NCBI GenBank assembly: GCA_002101905.1
Contig: LQPU01000001.1
Span: 1-64,000, forward strand
Length of the DNA stretch: 64,000 nt
Reading direction: 5' to 3'
From: Mycobacterium shimoidei
GTDB taxonomy: Bacteria > Actinomycetota > Actinomycetes > Mycobacteriales > Mycobacteriaceae
The notes beneath the pieces were generated by a model. It was not told the DNA's origin. It saw nothing but the letters and a program-made list of their open reading frames with translations, and did not search any database. This document shows, piece by piece, positions 34,998 through 45,429 of this stretch (positions are counted from its first letter, which is position 1; every line of letters begins with the position of its first letter). The translations under genes and the position numbers were made by a program.

Positions 34998-35306
34998 TTA
35001 CGCGGTACGGCGAATCCCGCGGCCGCGACCGAAGTCGCGCTTGAGCAGCATGTCGCGCTCGCTTTCTGACAAGCCACCCCAGATGCCGTACGGTTCACCG
35101 ACCTCCAGTGCATAAGTGCGGCACGGTTCGATGACCGGGCAGCGGCGGCACATCTCCTTGGCGCGCCGCTCGCGTTGCATGCGCGCCCGGCCGCGTTCGC
35201 CGTCGGGGTGGAAAAACACCGAGGAATCCACACCTCGGCATAGTCCCTGTAGTTGCCATTCCCAGACATCGGCGTTGGGCCCTGGTAGTTGCTCCGGCTG
35301 TGGCAT
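34998..35306 (-). CDS. whiB3: Iron-sulfur transcriptional regulator WhiB3
   Basis: A 102-residue Wbl protein that matches M. tuberculosis WhiB3 in length and most residues. The four cluster-binding cysteines are Cys23, Cys53, Cys56 and Cys62 (CxxC in MCRRCPV). The GVWGG-type turn is present as GIWGGLSESER, and the DNA-binding tail is KRDFGRGRGIRRTA. WhiB3 senses redox state and NO through a 4Fe-4S cluster and controls lipid production. The gene is divergent from the Rv3415c homologue, as in M. tuberculosis, but is separated from groEL1 by a 5-kb insert. Confidence 0.96.
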   Translation of the reverse strand: MPQPEQLPGPNADVWEWQLQGLCRGVDSSVFFHPDGERGRARMQRERRAKEMCRRCPVIEPCRTYALEVGEPYGIWGGLSESERDMLLKRDFGRGRGIRRTA

Positions 35307-35648
35307 GGAAATCCCTCTCTGCGCCCGGTGTGACGGCCAGTTCGCGAAGGCTCAAGTCGCCCACCGAATCGAAGCGGGGTCGCCGATGACTTCCCGTAGT
35401 CATAAAGGTAGGGGCGCAAACGAAATTCCGTCAACATTGGTCGCAGTGACTGAATACCCCGCTGCGCCTTCAGAATTTACTTTGCGTTCATCGCTGAGAT
35501 GCAATTGCCATGGGCCCGCTGTGATACGGCGAACTCGCTGAATGCCGAGATTTCGCTGCTCGCAACCGGACAACGCAGGAGCCGCAATTATTAACGCCAT
35601 CGCGCTGGTTAATATCGCCGTAACGGAGAGACCATGAACTTTTAACTA
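35307..35648. other. Divergent intergenic region, whiB3 / Rv3415c homologue
   Basis: No gene is seen in these 342 bases, which are more AT-rich than the flanks, as expected for a regulatory region. The only clear structure is an inverted repeat TATTAAC and GTTAATA with a 12-base spacer (35589-35614), 35 bases ahead of the ATG at 35649. No tRNA or small RNA was recognised. Confidence 0.5.
35589..35614 (+). promoter_or_regulatory. Inverted-repeat candidate operator
   Basis: TATTAAC (35589-35595) and GTTAATA (35608-35614) are exact reverse complements separated by 12 bases. The position, immediately upstream of the Rv3415c-type gene and within the whiB3 control region, suggests a dimer binding site. 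Arms of seven bases in AT-richer DNA could still be chance. Confidence 0.35.
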
Positions 35649-36461
35649 ATGATCACGGTGATCGATATCGAGTCGGACCCGACGACCCAGGCAGCCCTGA
35701 ACGCAGCGGCGTTCGCGGACGAGCCCGGCCGTTGGCCGTTGCCGACCGCAACCACACCGCACCAGCTCTGGCTGCGCGCGGTGGCAGCCGGCGGCCAGGG
35801 CCGCTACGGCAGCGCCCGCAAGGACCTGACAACGCTACTTCGCTGCGCGCCAAGCGGTCGGCTCGCCTCGCTGGCACACAGCACCCAGGGCTCTTTTCTG
35901 CGTCAGCTGGGCTGGCACACGCTGGCCCGCGGTTGGGACGGTCGGGCGTTGGCCCTGGCCGACGGCGACCCCGAGGCAGGCGCCGATGCTCTGATCGGGC
36001 TGGCCGCCGACGCGCTGGGCGTCGGCCGCTTGGCCGCTTCCGCAACGTTGTTGGCTCGCGCGGAGCCGCTGGCGGCCGAGGCGCCTTTACGGCTGCGGGT
36101 GCGACGGGCGTGGGTGGCCGCCGAGCTGGCAATGGCGTCCGACGACGGCGCAACCGCTGTGCGGCACGCCGAAAGCGCGGCGGAGTTGGCCGACGGGTTG
36201 ATGTCGGCGCGCCATCGCGTCAAAAGTGATGTGGTGCTGGCCGCTGCGCTCTGCAGCGCCGGCAAGCTCGATCGAGCGCGGGCGGTCGGTGACGCGGCGC
36301 TGGCGGCCACCGGCGCGTTAGCGCTGGTGCCGTTGCGGTGGGCGGTCGCCTGCATGCTGGTCGACCTCGGGAGCGCAACGTGCACAGCGGAAGAGCTTGT
36401 CGACCTGCGCGACCAGTGCGCCGAACGAGTTCGCCGCGCCGGGGGCGTCTGGCGTACGTGA
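35649..36461 (+). CDS. Helical repeat protein (Rv3415c-like)
   Basis: A 270-residue, alanine-rich, wholly helical protein (starting MITVIDIESDP) with a pattern of paired helices that suggests TPR-like repeats, for example WLRAVAAGGQGRYGSARKDL and LAALCSAGKLDRARAVGDAA-type units. It lacks signal or membrane segments. It occupies the place of Rv3415c, which in M. tuberculosis is followed by sigD. Here the stop overlaps a GTG that opens a 13-codon frame ending at 36499, and no sigD follows. Function is unknown; probable protein-protein interaction. Confidence 0.85.
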   Translation: MITVIDIESDPTTQAALNAAAFADEPGRWPLPTATTPHQLWLRAVAAGGQGRYGSARKDLTTLLRCAPSGRLASLAHSTQGSFLRQLGWHTLARGWDGRALALADGDPEAGADALIGLAADALGVGRLAASATLLARAEPLAAEAPLRLRVRRAWVAAELAMASDDGATAVRHAESAAELADGLMSARHRVKSDVVLAAALCSAGKLDRARAVGDAALAATGALALVPLRWAVACMLVDLGSATCTAEELVDLRDQCAERVRRAGGVWRT

Positions 36462-36499
36462 TTCAAACAGCCGAAATTGCTTCTGTTGACGACGATTAG
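36458..36499 (+). pseudogene. Possible remnant at the missing sigD-anti-sigma locus
   Basis: A GTG overlapping the preceding stop (GTGA) opens a 13-codon frame (VIQTAEIASVDDD) that ends in TAG. In M. tuberculosis sigD and its anti-sigma gene lie exactly here. The frame may be a fusion of the sigD start and the tail of the anti-sigma gene left by a deletion, but it is too short to show homology. Confidence 0.3.
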
Positions 36500-36505
36500 G
36501 GCCGC

Positions 36506-36916
36506 TCAGCGACGGCCGAACCCCTCGGTGTCGGACGTCGCCTCGTTGAGCGAAGCGTCGGCGTAGCCGCGGCAGTAATCCCAGGTGACGTAGGCGTCCG
36601 GTTCCGGGTCATAGGCCGGCTCGTGCGGCCGCACCGTGCCGTCGACTAGCAGCTGCAACAGGTTGGCGCGCAACATATCCCAGTCGTGATAGTGGTCCTG
36701 CTGGCATTCGTCGCAGCACACCACGAGACCGCGAATACCCTTGTGCGCCAACAAAGCCTCGTACACGGCCAGGTCGGCCAGGTCAGCCTCGACCGCCATC
36801 CGCTCCTGGGCGTCCAGCGGGGGACCCGGCTCGACGGCTTCCAGGGCGGCCGACGGGTCGCACGGGTCGTCGGCAAATGGATCGGGCGGCAAACCCGGTG
36901 GAAGGTAGTCGCGCAC
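36506..36916 (-). CDS. DUF5319-type conserved protein (Rv3412-like)
   Basis: A 136-residue acidic cytoplasmic protein, GTG start. Conserved parts include MRDYLPPGLPPDPFADDP, VCCDECQQDHYHDWDML and YVTWDYCRGYADASLNE. The CxxC and nearby His residues could bind a metal. It is the Rv3412 equivalent, divergent from guaB2, a position kept in many mycobacteria. Function is not known. Confidence 0.85.
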   Translation of the reverse strand: MRDYLPPGLPPDPFADDPCDPSAALEAVEPGPPLDAQERMAVEADLADLAVYEALLAHKGIRGLVVCCDECQQDHYHDWDMLRANLLQLLVDGTVRPHEPAYDPEPDAYVTWDYCRGYADASLNEATSDTEGFGRR

Positions 36917-37006
36917 GCCTCCACATTACGCAGCCGTGCTGTCATTGCGCTAGCGGTTGATCAGGAGCGTTACCCGACGGCGCGGATGTCACCCGGTGTC
37001 GGCTGA

Positions 37007-38653
<1,647 letters not shown>

Positions 38654-38673
38654 ACGGGTCGCTGATGCGAGAC

Positions 38674-39801
38674 ATGGTCGAGATCGGCATGGGGCGTACG
38701 GCGCGGCGTACCTACGAACTCGACGACATCAACATCGTGCCGTCGCGTCGCACCCGCTCCTCGCAGGACGTGTCGACGGCGTGGCAGCTGGATGCCTACC
38801 GATTCGAGATCCCCGTCATCGCTCACCCGACCGATGCCCTGGTGTCGCCGGAATTCGCCATCGAGCTCGGCCGGCTCGGCGGCCTGGGGGTGCTCAACGG
38901 CGAGGGACTGATCGGGCGGCACCACGACGTGCAGGCCAAGATCGCGCAGGTCGTCGAAGCGGCGGCCAAGGAACCCGAACCCTCCGCGGCCATCCGGCTG
39001 CTGCAGCAGTTCCACGCCGCCCCGCTGGATCCCGATCTGCTGGGCGCCGCGGTGGCCCGCATCCGCGAGGCCGGAGTGATCACCGCGGTGCGGGTCAGCC
39101 CGCAAAATGCGCAGGCACTGACGCCGGCGCTGGTCGCTGCCGGTATCGACCTGCTAGTCATCCAGGGCAGCATCGTGTCGGCCGAACGCGTGGCTCAGGA
39201 CGGTGAGCCGCTCAACCTCAAGACGTTCATCTCCGAGCTCGACGTGCCGGTGGTGGCCGGCGGGGTCCTCGACCATCGGACCGCGCTGCACCTGATGCGC
39301 ACCGGCGCCGCCGGCGTCATCGTCGGCTACGGCTCGACCCAGGGCGTGACCACCAGCGACGAGGTGCTCGGTATCAGCGTGCCGATGGCTACCGCGATCG
39401 CCGACGCTGCCGCCGCCCGCCGGGAATACCTCGACGAAACCGGTGGCCGCTACGTGCATGTGCTGGCCGACGGCGATATCCACACCTCGGGCGACCTCGC
39501 CAAGGCCATCGCCTGCGGTGCCGACGCGGTGGTGTTGGGCACGCCGCTGGCCGAGGCGGCCGAGGCGCTTGGCGACGGATGGTTCTGGCCCGCCGCGGCG
39601 GCGCACCCGTCGCTGCCGCGCGGCGCGCTGCTGCAAGTCGCGGTCGGCGAACGGGCGCCGCTGCAGCGGGTGCTCAACGGCCCGTCCGACGACCCGTTCG
39701 GCTCGCTGAACCTAGTCGGCGGCCTGCGCCGGTCGATGGCCAAGGCCGGCTACTGCGACCTCAAGGAATTCCAGAAGGTCGGGTTGACCGTCGGCGCGTG
39801 A
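38674..39801 (+). CDS. guaB3: GuaB3-type IMP dehydrogenase family protein
   Basis: A paralogue of guaB2 without CBS domains. I place the start at the ATG 38674 (MVEIGMGRTARRTYEL), which gives the 375 residues of M. tuberculosis GuaB3; GTG 38650 (overlapping the guaB2 stop) and ATG 38665 are alternatives. The barrel is recognisable (HPTDALVSPEFAIELGR, GGVLDHRTALHLMRTGAAGV, ADGDIHTSGDLAKAIACGAD), but the catalytic Cys loop of true IMP dehydrogenases is not seen. The actinobacterial function has been debated; it may reduce GMP or act in regulation. Confidence 0.93.
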   Translation: MVEIGMGRTARRTYELDDINIVPSRRTRSSQDVSTAWQLDAYRFEIPVIAHPTDALVSPEFAIELGRLGGLGVLNGEGLIGRHHDVQAKIAQVVEAAAKEPEPSAAIRLLQQFHAAPLDPDLLGAAVARIREAGVITAVRVSPQNAQALTPALVAAGIDLLVIQGSIVSAERVAQDGEPLNLKTFISELDVPVVAGGVLDHRTALHLMRTGAAGVIVGYGSTQGVTTSDEVLGISVPMATAIADAAAARREYLDETGGRYVHVLADGDIHTSGDLAKAIACGADAVVLGTPLAEAAEALGDGWFWPAAAAHPSLPRGALLQVAVGERAPLQRVLNGPSDDPFGSLNLVGGLRRSMAKAGYCDLKEFQKVGLTVGA

Positions 39802-39849
39802 ACGTAGCTTCACGCTCGAAGCGTGTCGTCTGAGAGCTAGGCTTGCCGA

Positions 39850-41628
39850 GTGAAACCGGATTACGACGTTCTGATCATCGGTTCGGGCTTCGGGGGTAGC
39901 GTCACCGCGCTTCGGCTGACCGAGAAGGGCTATCGCGTGGGGGTGCTCGAGGCCGGCCGTCGCTTCTCCGACGAGGACTTCGCCAAGACCTCCTGGAACT
40001 TGCGCAAGTTCCTGTGGGCCCCGCAATTGGGCTGCTACGGCATCCAGCGCATCCACCTGCTGCAGGACTGCATGATCTTGGCCGGAGCCGGCGTCGGTGG
40101 CGGATCGCTGAACTACGCCAACACGCTGTACGTACCGCCGGACGAGTTCTTCAACGATCGCCAGTGGTCGCAGATCACCGATTGGCGCAGTGAGCTGACC
40201 CCGCACTACCAGCAGGCGCAGCGGATGCTCGGCGTGGTCGAAAACCCGACGTTCACCGACGCCGACCGCGTCATGAAGGAGGTGGCCGACGAGATGGGTG
40301 TGGGCCACACTTTCGTGCCGACGCCGGTCGGGGTGTTCTTCGGCCCGGACGGCACCAAGACGCCCGGCAAGACGGTACCTGACCCCTACTTCGGCGGCGC
40401 GGGCCCGGAACGCACTGGTTGCCTGGAATGTGGGTCGTGTATGACCGGCTGCCGTTACGGCGCAAAGAACACGTTGGTGAAGAACTACCTGGGTCTCGCG
40501 GAATCAGCTGGGACGCAAGTACATCCGATGACAACTGTGACCGGGTTCGAGCAGCGACCGGACGGCATGTGGGACATTCACACCAAGCGCACCGGTCGCT
40601 TGCTGCGCCGCAAGAAGCGCACCTTCACCGCGAATCATCTGGTGCTCGCCGCCGGGACGTACAACACCCAAAAGCTGCTGTTCAAAATGCGGGACAAGGG
40701 CAAGCTGCCCAAGCTGTCCGAAAAGCTGGGTGTGCTGACCCGCACCAACTCCGAATCGATCGTTGGCGCGGGCCGGCTGAAGGTCAGCCCCGATCTGGAC
40801 CTGACCCACGGGGTGGCGATCACATCGTCGATCCACCCGACGCCGGACACCCATATCGAACCGGTCCGGTACGGCAAGGGCTCCAACGCTATGGGGCTGT
40901 TGCAGACGCTGATGACCGACGGCCCCGGCCCCGAGGGCACCGATGTTCCGCGGTGGAAACAGTTGCTGCACAACGCCGCCGAAGATCCGCGCGGAACCCT
41001 GCGCCTGCTCAACCCGCGGCGGTGGAGCGAGCGCACGATGATCGCGCTGGTGATGCAGCATCTGGACAACTCGATCACCACGTTCACCCGGCGGAACAAA
41101 CTGGGCCTGCGGCGCTACGTCAGCAAGCAGGGTCACGGTGAGCCCAACCCGACCTGGATCCCGGTCGGCAACGAGGTCACCCGCCGCATCGCCGCCAAGA
41201 TCGACGGGGTCGCGGGCGGCACCTGGGGTGAGCTGTTCAACATCCCGCTGACCGCCCATTTCCTGGGCGGTGCGGTGATCGGGGACAGCCCCGAACACGG
41301 CGTGATCGACCCCTATCACCGGGTGTACAACTACCCGACATTGCTGGTGGTCGACGGTGCCGCGATCTCGGCGAACCTCGGAGTCAACCCGTCGCTGTCC
41401 ATCGCCGCGCAGGCCGAGCGAGCCGCGTCACTGTGGCCCAACAAGGGCGAAGCCGATCTGCGGCCGCGCCAAGGCGAGCCTTATCGGCGGCTGGACCCGA
41501 TCGCCCCGCAGCATCCGGTGGTGCCCGCCGACGCGCCGGGCGCGCTGCGCTGGCCGCACGCCGGCGACGATGCGGAGCGCAGTGCCGATGAGCAGCGCCG
41601 TAGGGGACCGGTCAGCTCCGCCGGCTGA
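39850..41628 (+). CDS. choD: GMC oxidoreductase, ChoD type
   Basis: A 592-residue FAD-dependent oxidoreductase, GTG start. The dinucleotide motif GSGFGGSVTALRL is at the N-terminus, followed by AGAGVGGGSLNYANTLY, a cysteine cluster CLECGSCMTGCRYG that resembles an iron-sulfur site, and the C-terminal HFLGGAVIGDSPEHGVID and LVVDGAAISANLGVNPSLSI. It matches M. tuberculosis ChoD. The ChoD annotation as cholesterol oxidase is disputed; oxidation of a sterol or other lipid alcohol is a safer statement. It ends one base before the convergent GH65 gene. Confidence 0.93.
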   Translation: MKPDYDVLIIGSGFGGSVTALRLTEKGYRVGVLEAGRRFSDEDFAKTSWNLRKFLWAPQLGCYGIQRIHLLQDCMILAGAGVGGGSLNYANTLYVPPDEFFNDRQWSQITDWRSELTPHYQQAQRMLGVVENPTFTDADRVMKEVADEMGVGHTFVPTPVGVFFGPDGTKTPGKTVPDPYFGGAGPERTGCLECGSCMTGCRYGAKNTLVKNYLGLAESAGTQVHPMTTVTGFEQRPDGMWDIHTKRTGRLLRRKKRTFTANHLVLAAGTYNTQKLLFKMRDKGKLPKLSEKLGVLTRTNSESIVGAGRLKVSPDLDLTHGVAITSSIHPTPDTHIEPVRYGKGSNAMGLLQTLMTDGPGPEGTDVPRWKQLLHNAAEDPRGTLRLLNPRRWSERTMIALVMQHLDNSITTFTRRNKLGLRRYVSKQGHGEPNPTWIPVGNEVTRRIAAKIDGVAGGTWGELFNIPLTAHFLGGAVIGDSPEHGVIDPYHRVYNYPTLLVVDGAAISANLGVNPSLSIAAQAERAASLWPNKGEADLRPRQGEPYRRLDPIAPQHPVVPADAPGALRWPHAGDDAERSADEQRRRGPVSSAG

Positions 41629-41629
41629 A

Positions 41630-44020
41630 TCAGCTCGAGGCCGCTAAATGGCGTCCCTCGGACCTGACGGTCCGCCGGTGTGTCGGCTCGCGGCCCACCG
41701 GCTGTTCCGGGGCGGGCAGCAGCGGTTCCCGTTTCTTCAGCGGAACGGTGACCGGCGCTTGGGTGCTCAGCTCGAGATCTTCGCCGGCGTGGCGGATCGT
41801 CAGCTGGCTGTTGGGCCCGTCGCGCAGCGTGTAGGTGACGTCGGTGTGGGTGACGCAGACCGTGAGCCGACACTCACGCCAGCGCAACCGGAAACGCAGA
41901 CACGAAATGCCGTCGGGCAGCGCAGGATCCAGCGACAGGATGCCTTCGTCGTCGCGCAGACCGCCGAATCCGCCGACCAGCGCGGTCCAGGCTCCGGCCA
42001 GCGACGCCATGTGCAGACCGTCGCGGCTGTTGTGGTGCAGATCGCGTAGGTCGATCTGGGCTGCCTCGTAGGCGTAGTCGTGGGCCAAGTCCAAATGTCC
42101 TACCTCGGCACACATCACTGCCTGCGTCAAGGCCGACAGCGACGAGTCGCGCACCGTGCGCCGCTCGTAATAGTCGACGTTGCGGGCTTTCTGGTCGGGG
42201 GTGAATGCGTGGCTCTGCCACTGCATCGCCAACACCAAGTCGGCCTGTTTGATGACTTGCGCCGGATACAGCCGCACATAGGGCTCGTGCAGTAGCAGCG
42301 GGTATGTCGGGTTTGCCTCGAAGTCCCATTCGGCGAAGGTGGTAAAGCCTTCGCACTGCTGGTGCACACCCAGCTCCTCGTCGTAAGGAATGTGGGCGGC
42401 ATCGGCTGCATCACGCCACGAGGCCATCTCCTCGGTGGTGACACCCATCGCGTGTGCCGCCTGAGGGTGGCGGCCGCATGCATCGGCGGCGACGCGCAGA
42501 TTGTGGGCGGCCATCAGATTCGTGAACACGTTGTCGCGCACCACGGCGGTGTACTCGTCGGGGCCGGTGACGCCGTCGAGGTGCCACACGCCGTGCCGAT
42601 CGTGGTGCCCGATCGACATCCACAGCCGGGCCGTTTCGACCAGCACCGCCAGCCCGCACTCCTCCTCCAACGAATTGTCGCCGGTGACAATGCGGTACCG
42701 CTCGAACGCCATCGCGATGTCGGCGTTGATGTGCCAGGCCGCGGTGCCGGCCGGCCAGTAGCCCGAACACTCCTGGCCGCGGATGGTCCGCCAGGGAAAG
42801 GCGGCGCCGGCGAGGCCGAGTTCGGCCGCACGCTCCTTGGCCAAATCCAGCGTCGACGCTCGCCACCGCAGCGCGTCCGCGGCGGCGTGCGGCGCGGTGT
42901 AGGTGAGTACCGGAAGAACGAAACCCTCGGTGTCCCAAAAGGCGTGGCCGTCGTATCCGGTGCCGGTGAGCCCTTTGCCGGGGATGGCGCGCTGTTCGGC
43001 GCGGGCGCTGGCCTGCAACAGGTGAAATAGACCGAAGCGCACCGCCTGCTGGGAATCGGGGTCGCCCTCGACCTCGACGTCGGCGGAGTCCCAGAAATCG
43101 TCGAGGTATTTCCGCTGCCCATCGACCAGCCCCTGCCACCCGCTGTAGCGGGCGCCGGCGATGGCGCCGGCGGCCTGGTCACGCAGCGCCGGACGGGAGC
43201 GCAGGCTCGACCAGCCGTAGGCCAGGTACTTGACGATCCGCAGCTTCTGACCGGGACGAAGCCCGCAGATGATCGTGGTGCGGGCCAAATCTGGGCGTGT
43301 CTCGGTGGAGACCTCGACGCGCCCGGGCACGTCGATCTCGTGGTCCATCGCGGCGGCCATCATCAATCCACTGGCCCGGGTCCGATGCATCAGCACCGCT
43401 CGGTAATCCGTGTTGGTCTCGTGGTCGACGGCTTCCAACGGGTGATCCAGCACTGCGGCCACGCGTGGATCGGCCGACGTCTTGGGCTGGTCCTCATTGG
43501 CGACCAACTCGGATTGCACTGTCACGCGGACGAACTCGTCGACCGCCTCGACGATGTACTCGATGGCCGCGACACTGCGCTGCACCAGTGACACCAACCG
43601 GGTCGACTGCAATTTGATGTGCTTGCCTGCCGGTGAGCGCCAGTGCGCGCGGCGCAGCAGTGTTCCGGCACGCATATCGAGAACCCGCTCGTGGTGCAGC
43701 AGGTCGCCGTAGCGGACGTCGAACAACTCGTCGTCGACCATGAGGCGCAGAATCTTGCCGTTGGTGACGTCGACGACGGTCTGGCCGGCTTCCGGGTAGC
43801 CGTATCCCGCCTCCGCGTACGGCAGCGGGCGGACTTCGTAGAACGAGTTCAGGTAGGTGCCCGGCAGGCCGTGCGGCTCTCCTTCGTCGAGGTTGCCGCG
43901 CAGGCCGATGTGCCCGTTGGACAGGGCGAACAGCGACTCCGATTGGGCCAACACGTTCAAGTCGAGCCGGGTTTCACGCACCTGCCAGGGCTCGATCGGG
44001 AAGGCTTCCTCAGTGATCAT
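41630..44020 (-). CDS. Glycoside hydrolase family 65 phosphorylase
   Basis: A 796-residue protein of the kojibiose/maltose/trehalose phosphorylase family (GH65), Rv3401-like. The layout is an N-terminal beta-sandwich, then an (alpha/alpha)6 barrel with [32 protein letters not shown] and the general acid Glu in [11 protein letters not shown], and a C-terminal sheet. It would cleave an alpha-glucoside with phosphate to yield beta-glucose-1-phosphate. Its start overlaps the stop of the beta-phosphoglucomutase gene, which would convert that product to glucose-6-phosphate. The disaccharide is not predictable; trehalose is a reasonable candidate. Confidence 0.92.
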   Translation of the reverse strand: MITEEAFPIEPWQVRETRLDLNVLAQSESLFALSNGHIGLRGNLDEGEPHGLPGTYLNSFYEVRPLPYAEAGYGYPEAGQTVVDVTNGKILRLMVDDELFDVRYGDLLHHERVLDMRAGTLLRRAHWRSPAGKHIKLQSTRLVSLVQRSVAAIEYIVEAVDEFVRVTVQSELVANEDQPKTSADPRVAAVLDHPLEAVDHETNTDYRAVLMHRTRASGLMMAAAMDHEIDVPGRVEVSTETRPDLARTTIICGLRPGQKLRIVKYLAYGWSSLRSRPALRDQAAGAIAGARYSGWQGLVDGQRKYLDDFWDSADVEVEGDPDSQQAVRFGLFHLLQASARAEQRAIPGKGLTGTGYDGHAFWDTEGFVLPVLTYTAPHAAADALRWRASTLDLAKERAAELGLAGAAFPWRTIRGQECSGYWPAGTAAWHINADIAMAFERYRIVTGDNSLEEECGLAVLVETARLWMSIGHHDRHGVWHLDGVTGPDEYTAVVRDNVFTNLMAAHNLRVAADACGRHPQAAHAMGVTTEEMASWRDAADAAHIPYDEELGVHQQCEGFTTFAEWDFEANPTYPLLLHEPYVRLYPAQVIKQADLVLAMQWQSHAFTPDQKARNVDYYERRTVRDSSLSALTQAVMCAEVGHLDLAHDYAYEAAQIDLRDLHHNSRDGLHMASLAGAWTALVGGFGGLRDDEGILSLDPALPDGISCLRFRLRWRECRLTVCVTHTDVTYTLRDGPNSQLTIRHAGEDLELSTQAPVTVPLKKREPLLPAPEQPVGREPTHRRTVRSEGRHLAASS

Positions 44021-44763
44021 GATTGTGTCCTAAGCAGTTCGGCGAGATCGGTGACGACGACGTCGGCGCCGTGGCTGCGCAATTCGTCGGCCTGTCCCAC
44101 CCGGTCGACGCCAACCACGAACCCGAAGTTACCGGCCCGGCCCGCGGCCACCCCCGACAGGGCGTCCTCGAAAACCGCTGCGGCGCTCGGCTCGACTTGT
44201 AGCAGCTGCGCAGCCCGCAGAAACGAGTCGGGTGCGGGCTTGCCGGCGATGTTTTCCTCGCGCAGCGTCACACCGTCGACGCGCTGTTGGACGAACCGGT
44301 CGAGGCCGGTGATTTCGAGCACATCGCGGGTATTTGCGCTCGAGGACACCACGGCCACCTTGAGGCCAGCGTCGGTGACTGCCTGCAGATAGCGCCGCGA
44401 CCCGTCGAACACCTCGACGCCGTCGTTGTGCAGCGTCTGCTGGAACGCGTCGTTTTTCCGGTTGCCCAGGCCGTGCACCGTCTCGGCGTCGGGCGGATCG
44501 TCGTCGCTGCCCTCGGGCAGCTCGATGCCGCGGCTTTTCAGAAAGGACCGGACGCCGTCTTCGCGTTTCTTACCGTCCACGTACTGCCGGTAGTCCGAGG
44601 CCGGGTCGAACGGAACGAACTTTTCACCGGTGCGCTCCGCTCGCTGCTTCAAGTACGCGTCGAACATGGTTTTCCAGGCCTTCGTGTGCACGCTTGCGGT
44701 GTCGGTCAGCACACCGTCGAGATCGAACAAACATGCCTGTACCTTGTCCGGCAGACCCAGCAC
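44017..44763 (-). CDS. HAD-family beta-phosphoglucomutase
   Basis: A 248-residue HAD enzyme, Rv3400-like. Nucleophile motif [14 protein letters not shown], motif II VAVVSSS, the lysine in [10 protein letters not shown] and acidic motif [13 protein letters not shown] are present, with the cap domain between. Beta-phosphoglucomutases convert beta-glucose-1-phosphate to glucose-6-phosphate. It overlaps the GH65 gene by four bases, making a two-gene unit for disaccharide salvage. Gap 44764-44847 holds nothing recognisable. Confidence 0.93.
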   Translation of the reverse strand: MLGLPDKVQACLFDLDGVLTDTASVHTKAWKTMFDAYLKQRAERTGEKFVPFDPASDYRQYVDGKKREDGVRSFLKSRGIELPEGSDDDPPDAETVHGLGNRKNDAFQQTLHNDGVEVFDGSRRYLQAVTDAGLKVAVVSSSANTRDVLEITGLDRFVQQRVDGVTLREENIAGKPAPDSFLRAAQLLQVEPSAAAVFEDALSGVAAGRAGNFGFVVGVDRVGQADELRSHGADVVVTDLAELLRTQS

Positions 44764-44847
44764 GGCAGTCCCCTTTCAGTTCGGCGATACCACTTCACCA
44801 TGTCGGTCGCCGGGCCGTCAGCTTTTTGCGATTGCCTCCGTGCGATG

Positions 44848-45429
44848 TCAACGGGGCCGGCCGACTTCGTAGGTGCCGTCATCGTCGGACACCACGACGG
44901 TCACCTCGCGTTGGGCGCCGTTGACGGTGAGGCGGCAGGTGAACGTCGTGCCCTTGGCGGCGTTGGGATTACGGCCGTCGTTGCAGCTGACGTTGGTGAC
45001 GGTGTTGGCGCCGTAGCCGCTGGCGGGATCGGACAGGATCCGCAGGACGCCGACTTGAACCTTGGCCACATCGAGGACCTTGCCGCCCCCGACACCCAGC
45101 GGTACGACGCCGCTGAGCAGTACCACCGCCATGACCAGCACCAGCGCAACTCCGGCGCCGACCAGCAGCCCTCGGACCACGACCGGATCGGTCTGCTGGC
45201 GCCGGGCCGGTGGCGGCGCGGCGACCCGTGGTGGCCGAGAGGTCGGCCGCTGATGGCGAGAAGGTACCGGCGGTCGCGGTGGTGGACGGTAGCGGCCAGG
45301 AGGCTGACCGTACCGCGGCGTCGGGGCGCGCGGCGGACGGCGCCACGGCTGTGTCGGGCCGGGGTCGTCACGGGGAATCCTGGGTTGCTGCCACCCGCGG
45401 CGCGCCCGAGGATCGTCCGGGCGGTTCAT
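44848..45429 (-). CDS. DUF4333 membrane-anchored protein with proline-rich cytoplasmic region
   Basis: A 193-residue protein: an Arg/Pro-rich disordered N-terminus (about 1-80), one transmembrane segment (about 84-112, VVRGLLVGAGVALVLVMAVVLL), and an outer domain of about 80 residues with two cysteines (VSCNDG, FTCRLTVNG) typical of DUF4333. The start overlaps the end of the zinc peptidase gene (ATGA), so the two form a unit; it may be a substrate or partner of the peptidase. Function is unknown. Confidence 0.87.
   Translation of the reverse strand: MNRPDDPRARRGWQQPRIPRDDPGPTQPWRRPPRAPTPRYGQPPGRYRPPPRPPVPSRHQRPTSRPPRVAAPPPARRQQTDPVVVRGLLVGAGVALVLVMAVVLLSGVVPLGVGGGKVLDVAKVQVGVLRILSDPASGYGANTVTNVSCNDGRNPNAAKGTTFTCRLTVNGAQREVTVVVSDDDGTYEVGRPR

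Noticed and set aside
35649..35670. GATCACGGTGATC palindrome at the start of the Rv3415c-like gene
   Set aside because: It overlaps the first codons and is explained by the coding sequence; no second copy or regulator supports an operator.
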